DNA from: Halosegnis rubeus
GTDB taxonomy: Archaea > Halobacteriota > Halobacteria > Halobacteriales > Haloarculaceae
Reading direction: 5' to 3'
DNA length: 64,000 nt
Assembly (NCBI RefSeq): GCF_009184545.1
Contig: NZ_QJOW01000002.1
Coordinates: 1 to 64,000, forward strand
Position 1 is the stretch's first letter. Each line of letters begins with the position of its first letter. Positions 1 through 8,378 of this stretch are shown in pieces. The position numbers and the translations under genes were made by a program. The notes beneath the pieces are model-generated. The model did no database searches. It was not told the DNA's origin and saw only the letters and a list, made by a program, of their open reading frames with translations.

Positions 1-500
1 TTCGACGGAAGCGCCGTGACTTCTTGCACAAGCTCTCGAACTACTACGCCACCGAGTACGACCTCGTGGCGGTCGAAGACCTGAACGTGAAGGGGATGAT
101 GGAGTCGCCGTCGAACAGCCGCAACACGGCGTCTGCGGCGTGGCGAACGTTCCTCTCGCTGCTCGAATACAAGTGTGAGCGAGAGGGAACGCACTTCGTG
201 GCAGTCAACCCGAGAGGGACGACCAAGGAGTGCGCGTCGTGTGGTGTTTCGACCGACAAGCCGTTGTGGGTGCGTGACCACTCCTGTCCAGCCTGCGGGT
301 TTGAGGCGGACAGGGACGCAAACGCGGCGTTGAACATCCGTTCTCGCGGCCTCGAAGATGTAGGAGTGGGACACTCCGAATCAACGCCTGTGGAGACTGC
401 GCTCCCTACGGACACCAATTCGGTGTCTGCAAAGCGCGTCGTCGGAGCAGGAAGCCCTACCCTCAAGGAGCCGCCGAAGGCGGCGAGTAGGCAGTGGTAG
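1..500 (+). CDS. tnpB: RNA-guided endonuclease TnpB (IS200/IS605 OrfB), C-terminal part
   Basis: The reading frame is already open at base 3 and ends at the TAG at 498-500, so the N-terminal part lies outside the window. Visible are the RuvC-like segment AVEDLNVKGM with its catalytic Glu, the zinc ribbon CASCG...CPACG, and the final RuvC Asp in DRDANAALN. These are the C-terminal hallmarks of TnpB/OrfB, the transposon-encoded endonuclease guided by an RNA made from the right end of the element. No tnpA can be judged because the sequence is clipped. The visible catalytic and zinc-binding residues are intact, so nothing here argues for decay. Confidence 0.9.
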   Translation, partial: RRKRRDFLHKLSNYYATEYDLVAVEDLNVKGMMESPSNSRNTASAAWRTFLSLLEYKCEREGTHFVAVNPRGTTKECASCGVSTDKPLWVRDHSCPACGFEADRDANAALNIRSRGLEDVGVGHSESTPVETALPTDTNSVSAKRVVGAGSPTLKEPPKAASRQW

Positions 501-505
501 TTCAC
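440..505 (+). ncRNA. Likely omega-RNA scaffold / right end of the IS200/IS605 element
   Basis: The 3' end of tnpB carries nested inverted repeats: GCCGCC (470-475) pairs with GGCGGC (479-484) over a GAA loop, inside CCTAC (456-460) pairing with GTAGG (487-491). In this family the guide (omega) RNA overlaps the 3' end of tnpB and runs to the right end of the element. The end is probably near the TTCAC at 501-505, just before the ABC gene. The hairpin is seen directly; the RNA and the exact end are inferred from family knowledge. Confidence 0.4.
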
Positions 506-532
506 ATGCACCCGGACCCTATACCACCGACA

Positions 533-1294
533 ATGACCGACCGAGCAATCGAGACCGAGGAACTGACGAAGCAGTACGGCGAGGTGACGGCGCTCGACTC
601 GCTCGATCTCGACGTACCGACGGGCGAGCTGTACGGCTTTCTCGGCCCGAACGGCGCGGGCAAGTCCACGACCATCAACATCCTGACGGGCCAGCTCACG
701 CCCGATTCCGGGACGGCCGAGGTCGCCGGCGTCGACCCCGTCGCCGAGCCGGTGCGCGCCCGCGAGCGCGTCGGCATCCTCCCCGAGAACGGCAAACCGC
801 CCTACTTCCTCACCGTGCGGGAGTACTTCGACTTCGTGGCCGAGGCGCGCGGACTCGATTCCGTCGACGACCGCGTCGACCGGTGGGCCGACCGCCTCGC
901 CTTCGAGTCGAAACTCGACACGCTGTGTACGGACCTCTCACAGGGTGAACGACAGAAGACGCTCATCACGCAGGCGTTTCTCCACGAACCCGAGGTGGTG
1001 TTCATCGACGAGCCGCTGACGAATCTCGACCCCATCATCCAAGAGCGCGCAAAGCAGTTCTTCACGACGTACGCGGAGGCGGGCAACACCGTCTTCCTCT
1101 CGACGCATTTCATCGCCACCGCCCAGGAGATGTGCACGCGGGTCGGCATCGTCAACCGCGGGAAACTGCTGGAGGAACTCGACCCCCGCGACCTCGGCGA
1201 GGAGACGCTGCTCGACCGGTTTTTCGCGACGGTCGACACCGACACCGCGGCCGTCGACCCCGCCGACCCGGCCGCGCTCGCGGGGGAGGAGTAG
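533..1294 (+). CDS. ABC transporter ATP-binding protein
   Basis: 253 aa nucleotide-binding subunit of an ABC exporter. Walker A GPNGAGKST lies near residue 40, the signature LSQGERQK near 135, and Walker B VVFIDEPLTNLDP just after, followed by the H-loop STH. The ATG at 533 is chosen because it begins the canonical N-terminus (MTDRAIETEEL) and because an upstream GTG at 494 would start inside the IS end. The partner permease starts at the base after the stop codon, so the two form an operon. The TALDSLDLDVPTGELYG-like N-terminus resembles drug/lipid or gliding-type export ATPases; the substrate is unknown. Confidence 0.88.
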   Translation: MTDRAIETEELTKQYGEVTALDSLDLDVPTGELYGFLGPNGAGKSTTINILTGQLTPDSGTAEVAGVDPVAEPVRARERVGILPENGKPPYFLTVREYFDFVAEARGLDSVDDRVDRWADRLAFESKLDTLCTDLSQGERQKTLITQAFLHEPEVVFIDEPLTNLDPIIQERAKQFFTTYAEAGNTVFLSTHFIATAQEMCTRVGIVNRGKLLEELDPRDLGEETLLDRFFATVDTDTAAVDPADPAALAGEE

Positions 1295-2722
1295 ATGGTC
1301 TCGGTCCGGTATCTGTTCGACCAACTCCTGCGCGAGGAGTGGCGGATGCACGCCCGCCTGTTCGGCGGCTGGCGTTTTGCCGCCTTTCCCGTCTTCCTCG
1401 CCGCGCTCGCGGCCGGGACGGCGACGTTCTTCGCGCTCGCCGGCTCCGAGACGGAGACCCTGCTTGCCGGCCTTCACGTCGTCGTCGCGCTCGTCGGTCT
1501 TCAGGTCGGCTCTATCGGGCTCGTCGGTCGGGACGCGCTCGGCGACTTGCTCGGCGACGTGACGCTGCTCGTCTTCTCGGCCCGAACCCTCCCGGTGAGC
1601 GAGCGCCGGCTGCTCGCCGTCTTCGTCGTCAAAGACGTACTCTACTACGCACTCCTGTTCATCGCGCCGCTGGTCGTCGGGGTCGCGCCGCTGGTCGTCC
1701 TCACGGACCTCTCGGTCGCGGTGCTCCCGCGCCTGCTCGCGAGTGCGTGGCTCGCCTTCGCGTTCGGTGTCGGCACCTCGCTGCTGCTCGTCGGGCTTGC
1801 CACCCGGAGCCGGCTGCTCGCCGCGCTCGTCGGGGTCGCCGCCCTCGCCGGCGGTTCCCTCCGCCCGGGTCTCGTCGTCGCGTTCACGCCCTTCGGTCTC
1901 TACGCCGACCCGTCGTACTTCCGGCTCGCTGTGTCGGTCACGGTCCCGCTCCTCGCGGCGGTCGTCGGCTTCTCGCTGTTCGAGTTCGACCGGACCGGCA
2001 CCACCCGGACGGCGGGCAATCAGTTCCGCCGGCTCACCGGCCTGTTCGGCGCGCGCGACGAGCAAGGGCTCCTCGCGAAGTCCCTGCTCGACGTAGCTCG
2101 CTCCTCGGGCAGCCTCTGGAAGGTCCTCCTTTCCCAGGGGCTCATCTTCGGGGTCGTCGCGATTCTGCTCGGCTACATCCCCGACATCCTCGTCGGAGTT
2201 CGCCCCTCGCCCGGTCTCACCCTCGGGTCCGTCCTCGCGCTCGGGGCCTTCACCACCTACAACTGGCTGTGTCAGTACGACGACGCGGCCTTCTTCGGGA
2301 CGTACCCAATCGACCTCGCGCGAGTGTTCGAGGCGAAGCTGTGGGCGTTCTTCCTGCTCGCGGTTCCGGCGGGTGGCTTCTACCTCGCGCTCGGGACGGT
2401 CGTCTTCGGGCCGACATCGCTGCTCGTCGGTGCGACGGTGTACGTCCCCGTCGCAGTCTACGTCTTCGGCGTGACGGCCTACGTCGCCGGGCTTCGACCC
2501 ACGGAACTGCTGTTCGACACGCCCGTCTTCATGCTCTTTTCGGGCGCGGTGATGGCCGTGTTGCTCCCGCTCGTCGTGCTCGCCATCGCCTACCCGCTCG
2601 CGCCGACACGCATCTCCGTTGCGGCCGTCGGGCTGTCGCTCGTCGCCGGGCTGCTCGGGGTCGTTGGCTATCGCCGGGCGGGGCCGAAGTGGACCCGGCG
2701 CGCGCGTGCAGGCGACCTCTGA
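1295..2722 (+). CDS. ABC transporter permease, multi-spanning
   Basis: 475 aa, very hydrophobic, with roughly ten predicted membrane segments from about residue 25 to the C-terminus and an Arg-rich tail. It starts with ATG directly after the TAG of the ATP-binding gene (zero spacing), which argues for translational coupling and one complex. A polar linker rich in Arg and Thr around residues 230-270 probably faces the cytoplasm. I recognise no substrate-specific motif. It would form the membrane channel of a two-component exporter with the preceding ATPase. Confidence 0.8.
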   Translation: MVSVRYLFDQLLREEWRMHARLFGGWRFAAFPVFLAALAAGTATFFALAGSETETLLAGLHVVVALVGLQVGSIGLVGRDALGDLLGDVTLLVFSARTLPVSERRLLAVFVVKDVLYYALLFIAPLVVGVAPLVVLTDLSVAVLPRLLASAWLAFAFGVGTSLLLVGLATRSRLLAALVGVAALAGGSLRPGLVVAFTPFGLYADPSYFRLAVSVTVPLLAAVVGFSLFEFDRTGTTRTAGNQFRRLTGLFGARDEQGLLAKSLLDVARSSGSLWKVLLSQGLIFGVVAILLGYIPDILVGVRPSPGLTLGSVLALGAFTTYNWLCQYDDAAFFGTYPIDLARVFEAKLWAFFLLAVPAGGFYLALGTVVFGPTSLLVGATVYVPVAVYVFGVTAYVAGLRPTELLFDTPVFMLFSGAVMAVLLPLVVLAIAYPLAPTRISVAAVGLSLVAGLLGVVGYRRAGPKWTRRARAGDL

Positions 2723-2760
2723 GGGCGGCCGATACCACTAACACCGCGGTGTGTGATAGA

Positions 2761-3972
2761 ATGCGTATGAGCGACGAGCCGCGTGCGACGGCACCCTCTG
2801 AGACGCCCGTCGCGCTCACGATTGCCGGTAGCGATTCCGGCGGGGGCGCGGGAATTCAGGCCGACACGAAGACCATCGAGGCGACCGGTGCGTTCGCCAC
2901 GAGCGTCCTCACCGCCGTCACCGCACAGAACACGCAGGGTATCGAGGGGTCACACCTCGTCCCGAACGACGACATCGCCGCCCAGTACGACGCGGTCATG
3001 GACGACTTCGACGTGCGTGCCGCCAAGACGGGGATGCTCGCGACCGCCGACACCGTCGAGCAGGTGGCCCGGTTCGTCCGCGAGGCCCCGTTCCCGGTCG
3101 TCGTCGACCCCGTCATGGTCGCCACCGCCGGCGACCGCCTGCTCTCGGAGGATGCCGAGGAGTCGTACGAATCCCTCGTCGCCGCCGCCACGCTCGTCAC
3201 CCCGAACACCGACGAGGCGGCCGTCCTCACCGGGCTCGACCCCGACGGTCCCGACGAACAAATCGAGGTCGGCGAACGCCTGCTAAACATGGGCGCGGGC
3301 GCGGCCCTCGTGAAGGGTGGTCACGGCACCAACGAAATCGTCCACGACGTGCTCGTCACGCCAGAGGGTTCCGAAATCTTCTCTCACCCCCGCGTCGACA
3401 CCGACGCCACTCACGGCTCCGGGTGTACCCTCTCGGCTGCCATCGCCGCCCGACTCGCGCAGGGCGAGGGACTCGTCTCCGCGGTCGAGGCCTCGGTTAC
3501 GTTCATGGAGCGGGCCATTCGCTACCACCACGACGTGGGTCACGGTCCGGGAACGGTGAATCACCTCGTCGCGCTCGGCAACGAGTCGGCACGCGAGCCG
3601 ACTCGCGAACACGTCACCGACCTCGAACACCGACTGGAAGACGTCGATACCACCGGTGTCGCTGCCGCGACACCCTACGCCGAGAACAGCCGCGACATCG
3701 TGGAAGCGGGCGGGGAGTCGTTCGGCACGAGCGACATCGCAGCCACCTTACTCGCCGTCCGTGAGCCGCTTCCGACCGCACGCTTCGTCGTGCGCGTCCC
3801 GACCGAAACCGCGACTCACCTCGGCGAGGCGGCCGTCCCGACGACCGACCACCCCGAACAGGGTGACTTCGACCGGCCGGTCGTCGCCGTACTTGACGGC
3901 GAGGACGCGCTGTTCGTCGGGGTGGAACGCGACGGGCTGGCGAAGACGATACGGGCCGCGACGGACGCCTGA
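2761..3972 (+). CDS. thiD: Hydroxymethylpyrimidine / phosphomethylpyrimidine kinase ThiD with C-terminal extension
   Basis: 403 aa (397 if the second ATG at 2767 is used). Residues 15-265 are a ribokinase-fold ThiD, which phosphorylates HMP and HMP-P in thiamine synthesis. It has the N-terminal TIAGSDSGGGAGIQAD substrate/phosphate motif, VVVDPVMVAT, and the ATP-site motif THGSGCTLSA with its catalytic Cys/Gly anion hole. About 130 residues follow (from LEHRLEDVD). Archaeal ThiD is often fused to the thiamine-phosphate synthase ThiN, but this tail is shorter than a usual ThiN and I do not see its signatures, so it may be a reduced or different domain. The frame is open far upstream, but only the ATG near 2761 gives a normal ThiD start. 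Confidence 0.87.
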   Translation: MRMSDEPRATAPSETPVALTIAGSDSGGGAGIQADTKTIEATGAFATSVLTAVTAQNTQGIEGSHLVPNDDIAAQYDAVMDDFDVRAAKTGMLATADTVEQVARFVREAPFPVVVDPVMVATAGDRLLSEDAEESYESLVAAATLVTPNTDEAAVLTGLDPDGPDEQIEVGERLLNMGAGAALVKGGHGTNEIVHDVLVTPEGSEIFSHPRVDTDATHGSGCTLSAAIAARLAQGEGLVSAVEASVTFMERAIRYHHDVGHGPGTVNHLVALGNESAREPTREHVTDLEHRLEDVDTTGVAAATPYAENSRDIVEAGGESFGTSDIAATLLAVREPLPTARFVVRVPTETATHLGEAAVPTTDHPEQGDFDRPVVAVLDGEDALFVGVERDGLAKTIRAATDA

Positions 3973-4021
3973 GACCCCTGCGACCGAAGGAGTGTTACGG
4001 TCTCGTGCCCTTCATCGTGTA

Positions 4022-5260
4022 ATGGGAGTCCACTCCGCGCCACTCGACGTGAGCGCCCGCCGCGAGGAGTTTCCGATCTTGGACCGCGAGTTCGACGGCA
4101 CGCCGCTCGTGTATCTCGACAACGCCGCCACCTCACAGACCCCGAAACGCGTCGTCGAGTCGATCACCGATTACTACTACGAGTACAACGCCAACGTTCA
4201 CCGCGGCATCCACAACCTGAGCCAGGAGGCCTCTATCGCCTACGAGGAGGCCCACGACACCGTCGCCGACTTCATCGGCGCGGCCGGCCGCGAGGAAATC
4301 GTCTTCACCAAGAACACCACCGAAGCGATGAACCTCGTCGCGTACGCGTGGGGGCTCAACGAACTCGGTCCCGGCGACGAGGTCGTCCTCACGGAGATGG
4401 AACACCACGCCTCGCTCGTCACGTGGCAACAAATCGCGAAGAAGACGGGCGCTGAGTGTCGCTACATCCCCATCACCGACGACGGCCGTCTCGACATGGA
4501 CGCCGCCCGTGAGCTCATCACCGACGACACCAAAATGGTGAGTGTCGTCCACGCGTCTAACACGCTCGGCACCGTCAACCCCGTTGCCACGCTCGCCGAT
4601 ATCGCCCACGACCACGACTCGTACATCTTCGTCGACGGCGCGCAGTCGGCCCCGCACATGGCCGTCGACGTGCAGGACATCGACTGTGACTTCTTCGCCT
4701 TCTCCGCCCACAAGATGTGTGGGCCGACCGGAATCGGCGCGCTCTACGGCAAGGAAGAGATTCTCGACGCCATGGAGCCGTATCTCTACGGCGGCGACAT
4801 GATTCTGAAGGTCACCTTCGAGGACACCGACTTCAACGAACTGCCCTGGAAGTTCGAGGCCGGCACGCCCTCCATCTCGGAAGGCATCGCCTTCGCCGAG
4901 GCCGTCGAGTACATCGAAGACGTCGGCATCGACCGCATCCACGACCACTCGACCGACCTCGCGGCGTACGCCTACGAGCGCCTCTCCGAGCACGACGACG
5001 TGGAAATCTACGGGCCCGGTCCCGACGAGCGCAGCCCGCTCGTCGCGTTCAACATCGACGGTCTCCACGCTCACGACCTCGCGTCCATCGTCAACGACTA
5101 CGGGGTCGCGATTCGCGCCGGCGACCACTGCACCCAGCCGCTCCACGACGTGCTCGGTGCCAGCGCCTCAGCTCGCGCGTCCTTCTACCTGTACAACACC
5201 CGCGAGGAAGTCGACGCGCTCGTCGAGGCCGTCGACGAGGCGCGCCAGATTTTCGCCTGA
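4022..5260 (+). CDS. sufS: SufS-type cysteine desulfurase
   Basis: 412 aa PLP enzyme that removes sulfur from cysteine for Fe-S cluster assembly. Key features are YLDNAATSQTP near the N-terminus, the PLP lysine in FSAHKMCGPTG, and RAGDHCTQPL, which carries the persulfide-forming Cys of group II (SufS/CsdA) desulfurases. The length is typical. Start ATG 4022 gives MGVHSAPLDVSARREEFP, the normal N-terminus. The scaffold partner sufU lies 1.7 kb downstream on the same strand, separated by an opposite-strand gene. A perfect 26-bp hairpin begins at the first base after the stop codon. Confidence 0.95.
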   Translation: MGVHSAPLDVSARREEFPILDREFDGTPLVYLDNAATSQTPKRVVESITDYYYEYNANVHRGIHNLSQEASIAYEEAHDTVADFIGAAGREEIVFTKNTTEAMNLVAYAWGLNELGPGDEVVLTEMEHHASLVTWQQIAKKTGAECRYIPITDDGRLDMDAARELITDDTKMVSVVHASNTLGTVNPVATLADIAHDHDSYIFVDGAQSAPHMAVDVQDIDCDFFAFSAHKMCGPTGIGALYGKEEILDAMEPYLYGGDMILKVTFEDTDFNELPWKFEAGTPSISEGIAFAEAVEYIEDVGIDRIHDHSTDLAAYAYERLSEHDDVEIYGPGPDERSPLVAFNIDGLHAHDLASIVNDYGVAIRAGDHCTQPLHDVLGASASARASFYLYNTREEVDALVEAVDEARQIFA

Positions 5261-5315
5261 GAACCTTTTGCAGCCGAGTGGTGCGCTTCGCGCACCACTC
5301 GGCTGCAAAAGGTTC
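5261..5315 (+). terminator. Perfect 26-bp inverted repeat with TTC loop after sufS
   Basis: Bases 5261-5286 are an exact reverse complement of 5290-5315, separated by only TTC. The repeat begins at the base after the sufS TGA. The right arm carries CAAAAGG, so an A/T tract sits inside the stem rather than after it. Position suggests a transcription terminator or a 3'-end RNA processing and stability structure for sufS, and it could act on convergent transcripts from the downstream minus-strand gene too. Haloarchaeal terminators are poorly defined, so the function is inferred. Confidence 0.65.
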
Positions 5316-5328
5316 ATGAAAAACGCAG

Positions 5329-5353
5329 CCGGCGCTCACTTCGTTCGCGCCGG
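5329..5353 (+). repeat. Second, shorter inverted repeat in the sufS 3' region
   Basis: CCGGCGC (5329-5335) pairs with GCGCCGG (5347-5353) around an 11-nt loop. The loop region reads GCTCACTTCGTTCGC, a motif that recurs in other intergenic structures of this window (34441-34460 in inverse orientation and 58964-58976 in related form). The 5354-5398 remainder of this intergenic stretch is AT-richer and shows nothing else. Confidence 0.5.
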
Positions 5354-5398
5354 TGACTGAACAGCAGTAGTTGTCGAAATATCGTCTCTAAATTAGCT

Positions 5399-6901
5399 TC
5401 ACTCGCTTTCCTCACCGCGCAGGAGCCGCGAGGCGCCGACGACACCGCCGGCCAGCGCCGCGAGCACGCCGAAGCCGGGCTGGCTCCCGCTCGTCTCCGT
5501 CGCCGATTCGGTGGCGGTCGCGGTCTCCGTTGCCGTCGGCTCCGCCGTCTGGGTTGCCGTCGGCTCCGGCGTCGCCGTCGGTGTCGGGGTGGGTGTCGGC
5601 GTCAGCGTCGACACCTGATTCACCGTCGAGTTCGTGTTGCCGGGCCAGGCACCCAGCTCCGCGGGCGCGGTCTCCTCGCCCGACGGCTCCGGGAACACGT
5701 ACAGCTGTGCCGGGAACGACTCCCCGCCGCTGGTCTGGCCACCCATCGAGGAGGCGACGAAGCCACCCTCGTTCGGGACGGCCGCCCAGAACTGCGCCTC
5801 GTCCGGCTGCCGGTACTCGCCGACGACCTGCGGGTCGGTCACGTCCGAGAGGTCGTACACCTTCGCGCCCCCGTAGTAGAAAGAGGCGTAGAGGCGGTCG
5901 CCGCGCCAGCGGATGTTGTGGGCGGTGGAGCGTCGGTTGTCTTCGAGCACCGGCGGCGCAAGCGACTGGACCCGGCGTGGATTCTCCATATCCGAGATGT
6001 CCCAGACGGTGATACCGGCCGGTGCACCGCTGGTCTCCGTCTCCGGGGAGTCGAACGCCTCGTGTCCGACGGCCACGAGCGGACGGTCGGGATGCGGCGC
6101 GGCGACGTGGTGGTTGGCCGGCATCTCGACGTACTGGGTCGTGTTGCCCGTCTCCCGTTCGGCCAACTCCGACTGGGAGAGCCCGCCGATTTTCCCCTCG
6201 GCGGTCATCGCCGCGGGGTCGCTGGCGTCGATACGCCACGTCCCGGCGTCCCACTGTGAGGTGTACAGCGTGTCGCCGTCGGCGTAGATGTCGTGGCTGA
6301 TTCGGTAATACTGCCACACGTCGCTCCAGCCGTCACCGGCGTCGATCACAGACCACCGGCCGAGTTCCGTCCCGTCGGTCGCGTCGTAGGCGATAATCGG
6401 TGAGTCGGGGGCGATGCCGGCGGCCGTCGCGTACACGGTCGTCCCGGACACCGCAGCGTTGTGGATGCCGTGGTCCGTGGGGATGAACCGCTGTTGGGTC
6501 GGACTCGTCGGGTCGCTCACGTCGAAGACGACGATACCGTTGAGCGCGTCGCCCGGCCCGTTGATGCGACCGGCGAGCGCTAATACGCCGTCGTTGTACA
6601 CGCAGTCCGCGTAACTGGAGATCGGACCACTCTCGCGGTCGGCGAGCAGCTCGCGGCGGCGGGCGACTACCTCGCCGGCGTCGGTGTCGACGACGACGAT
6701 GCCGTCACCGACGGCGATGAACGCGTGAACCCCGTCGTCGGCCATGGTGACCTCCCGGGTCCCGGGTGCTTCGACGGTGTGTGTCGGTTCGAGCGCCTGC
6801 TGTCGTGTCGCTGTCGCGGGCCCGACGCCGGTGACGCCGGCTGCCGCCGCGACGCCGAGCGCCGACAGCACCGTCCGCCGTGTCATGGAGGGGCGTGTCA
6901 T
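5399..6901 (-). CDS. Secreted LVIVD-repeat beta-propeller protein with PGF-CTERM anchor
   Basis: 500 aa from ATG 6901. A Tat signal (TRRTVLSALGVAAAAG) follows the start; ATG 6886 would begin directly at MTRRTV and ATG 6925 is also open. The mature part contains propeller repeats of LVIVD type, such as IVVVDTDAGEV, IVVFDVSDPTSP, ITVWDISDMENP and KVYDLSDVTDP. The C-terminus has a Thr/Pro-rich stalk (PTPTPTPTATPEP), then PGFGVLAALAGGVVGA and a short Arg-rich tail. That is the tripartite PGF-CTERM signal processed by archaeosortase A and lipid-anchored in the haloarchaeal S-layer envelope. Function is unknown. It lies between sufS and sufU but on the other strand. Confidence 0.85.
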   Translation of the reverse strand: MTRPSMTRRTVLSALGVAAAAGVTGVGPATATRQQALEPTHTVEAPGTREVTMADDGVHAFIAVGDGIVVVDTDAGEVVARRRELLADRESGPISSYADCVYNDGVLALAGRINGPGDALNGIVVFDVSDPTSPTQQRFIPTDHGIHNAAVSGTTVYATAAGIAPDSPIIAYDATDGTELGRWSVIDAGDGWSDVWQYYRISHDIYADGDTLYTSQWDAGTWRIDASDPAAMTAEGKIGGLSQSELAERETGNTTQYVEMPANHHVAAPHPDRPLVAVGHEAFDSPETETSGAPAGITVWDISDMENPRRVQSLAPPVLEDNRRSTAHNIRWRGDRLYASFYYGGAKVYDLSDVTDPQVVGEYRQPDEAQFWAAVPNEGGFVASSMGGQTSGGESFPAQLYVFPEPSGEETAPAELGAWPGNTNSTVNQVSTLTPTPTPTPTATPEPTATQTAEPTATETATATESATETSGSQPGFGVLAALAGGVVGASRLLRGEESE

Positions 6902-6994
6902 ACACCCATCAGTGTCTCTCACCATATTTGTATCTTTCTGACAGTTCCGACGCAGGACAACCCTTTTGACCGTGATTCCCCAATAAATCGTATC

Positions 6995-7414
6995 ATGGGA
7001 ACTGGCTCCGATATGTATCGCCAGCAGATTCTTGACCACTACAAGAATCCACGCAACTACGGCGATGTAGACGACGCGACGTTCGAACACGTCGGCGAGA
7101 ACCCGATGTGTGGCGACACGATCAAGCTGTTCGTGAATCTCGAGGACGACGACGAGACTATCGCCGGGATCTCGTTCATCGGCGACGGCTGTGCCATCTC
7201 GCAGGCGTCCGCGAGTCTCCTCTCGACGGAGCTACAGGGGATGACGCTCGAGGCGGTCCGGGATATGGACCGCGACGACATCGTCGAGATGCTCGGCGTC
7301 GAGATTTCGCCGATGCGCATCAAGTGTGCCGTGCTCGCGGAGAAGGTCGTCCAGGACGGCGCTGCCATCTACGTCGGCGACAAGGAACTCGACGAGACGA
7401 CGACGGAAACGTAG
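6995..7414 (+). CDS. sufU: SufU/IscU-like Fe-S cluster scaffold
   Basis: 139 aa. It starts MGTGSDMYRQQILDHYKNPRN, the family N-terminus. Three conserved cysteines are visible: NPMCGD, GDGCAIS and IKCAVLA, plus the Asp of the CGD motif, which together match SufU/IscU. SufU accepts persulfide from SufS or acts as a zinc-dependent sulfurtransferase. The C-terminal tail is short and acidic. The ATG at 6995 was preferred because the frame upstream is only open by chance through the signal peptide region of the opposite-strand gene. Confidence 0.93.
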   Translation: MGTGSDMYRQQILDHYKNPRNYGDVDDATFEHVGENPMCGDTIKLFVNLEDDDETIAGISFIGDGCAISQASASLLSTELQGMTLEAVRDMDRDDIVEMLGVEISPMRIKCAVLAEKVVQDGAAIYVGDKELDETTTET

Positions 7415-7462
7415 CCGGTCGGCTGTCCGGGGATTTTTGCTCACACCGGTGTTCGCTGCGGT

Positions 7463-8347
7463 ATGCACGTCGCCGTCGTCGGAGCCGGTAGTCTCGGCTC
7501 ACTGCTTGGGGGGCTGCTCGCACGCGAGCATAGGGTCACGCTCGTCGGACGTGACCCCCACGTCAGCGCGATTCGCGAACACGGGCTTCGCGTGACTGGC
7601 GTCGTCGACCTGACTATTTCCCCTGACGCCGACACGACTGCCCCCGCGCGGTGTGACCTCGCGCTCGTGACGACGAAGGCGTTCGACACGGCGGGTGCCG
7701 CGGCCACGCTCGCCGACACCGACGCCGGCTGTGTGGTCTCACTCCAGAACGGACTCGGCAACGAGACTGTCCTCCGTGACCGACTCGACTGTCCGGTGCT
7801 CGCCGGCACCTGCACCTACGGGGCGCGACGCAGTGACCCCGGCGTCGTCGCCTGTACCGGGGAGGGAACCGTCACCGTCGGCGATCCGGACGGCGGGCCG
7901 AGCGAGTGGGCCGACCGCGTCGCCGACGCGTTCACAGCGGCCGATATCGACGCGACGGCCAGCGACGAGATGCCGCTGCTCGTGTGGCAGAAGCTCGCGG
8001 TCAACGTCGGCATCAACGCGACGACCGCGCTCGCCCGCACGGAGAACGGCGCACTCCTCGACGGGCCGGCGAGTTCGGTCGCGGCGGCCGCGGCCCGCGA
8101 GACGGCGACCGTCGCCCGCAGCGAGGGCGTCGACCTCGCCGACGAGACGGCGACCGACGCGGTCGAGCGGGTCGCCCGAAACACGCGCGCGAACCGGTCG
8201 TCGATGCTGCAGGATATCGATGCACGACGCCGGACCGAAGTCGACGCCATCGTCGGCCCGGTCGCGGACCACGCGGAGCCGACGCCGGTCGCCGCCACGC
8301 TCGCCGGCTTACTCCGGGCGTGGGAGGCCGAACGCGGTCTCCGGTGA
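7463..8347 (+). CDS. Ketopantoate reductase family (ApbA/PanE)
   Basis: 294 aa. The N-terminal Rossmann fold starts VAVVGAGSLGSLLGGLLA, giving the NADP-binding GxGxxG. Further family motifs are VTTKAFDT, SLQNGLGNE and WQKLAVNVGINATTAL, where the Lys is the expected catalytic residue and the following Asn contacts substrate. The enzyme would reduce 2-dehydropantoate to pantoate for coenzyme A. Archaea also have paralogues of unknown substrate, so the symbol is withheld. It stands alone, 48 bp downstream of sufU. Confidence 0.85.
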   Translation: MHVAVVGAGSLGSLLGGLLAREHRVTLVGRDPHVSAIREHGLRVTGVVDLTISPDADTTAPARCDLALVTTKAFDTAGAAATLADTDAGCVVSLQNGLGNETVLRDRLDCPVLAGTCTYGARRSDPGVVACTGEGTVTVGDPDGGPSEWADRVADAFTAADIDATASDEMPLLVWQKLAVNVGINATTALARTENGALLDGPASSVAAAAARETATVARSEGVDLADETATDAVERVARNTRANRSSMLQDIDARRRTEVDAIVGPVADHAEPTPVAATLAGLLRAWEAERGLR

Positions 8348-8378
8348 GAATAAGTGACCCCCCGTGTTACAGGCTCCC

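Noticed and set aside
1132-2760. Open frame upstream of thiD on the same strand, overlapping the ABC permease
   Set aside because: Its translation is Arg-rich and without domains; it is a GC-driven open frame inside the permease. The ThiD start at 2761 is clear.
2529-2819. Several Arg/Ser-rich antisense frames over ABC, thiD, serB and liv genes
   Set aside because: They are mirror images of GC-rich haloarchaeal coding sequence, with no initiation context or recognised domains.
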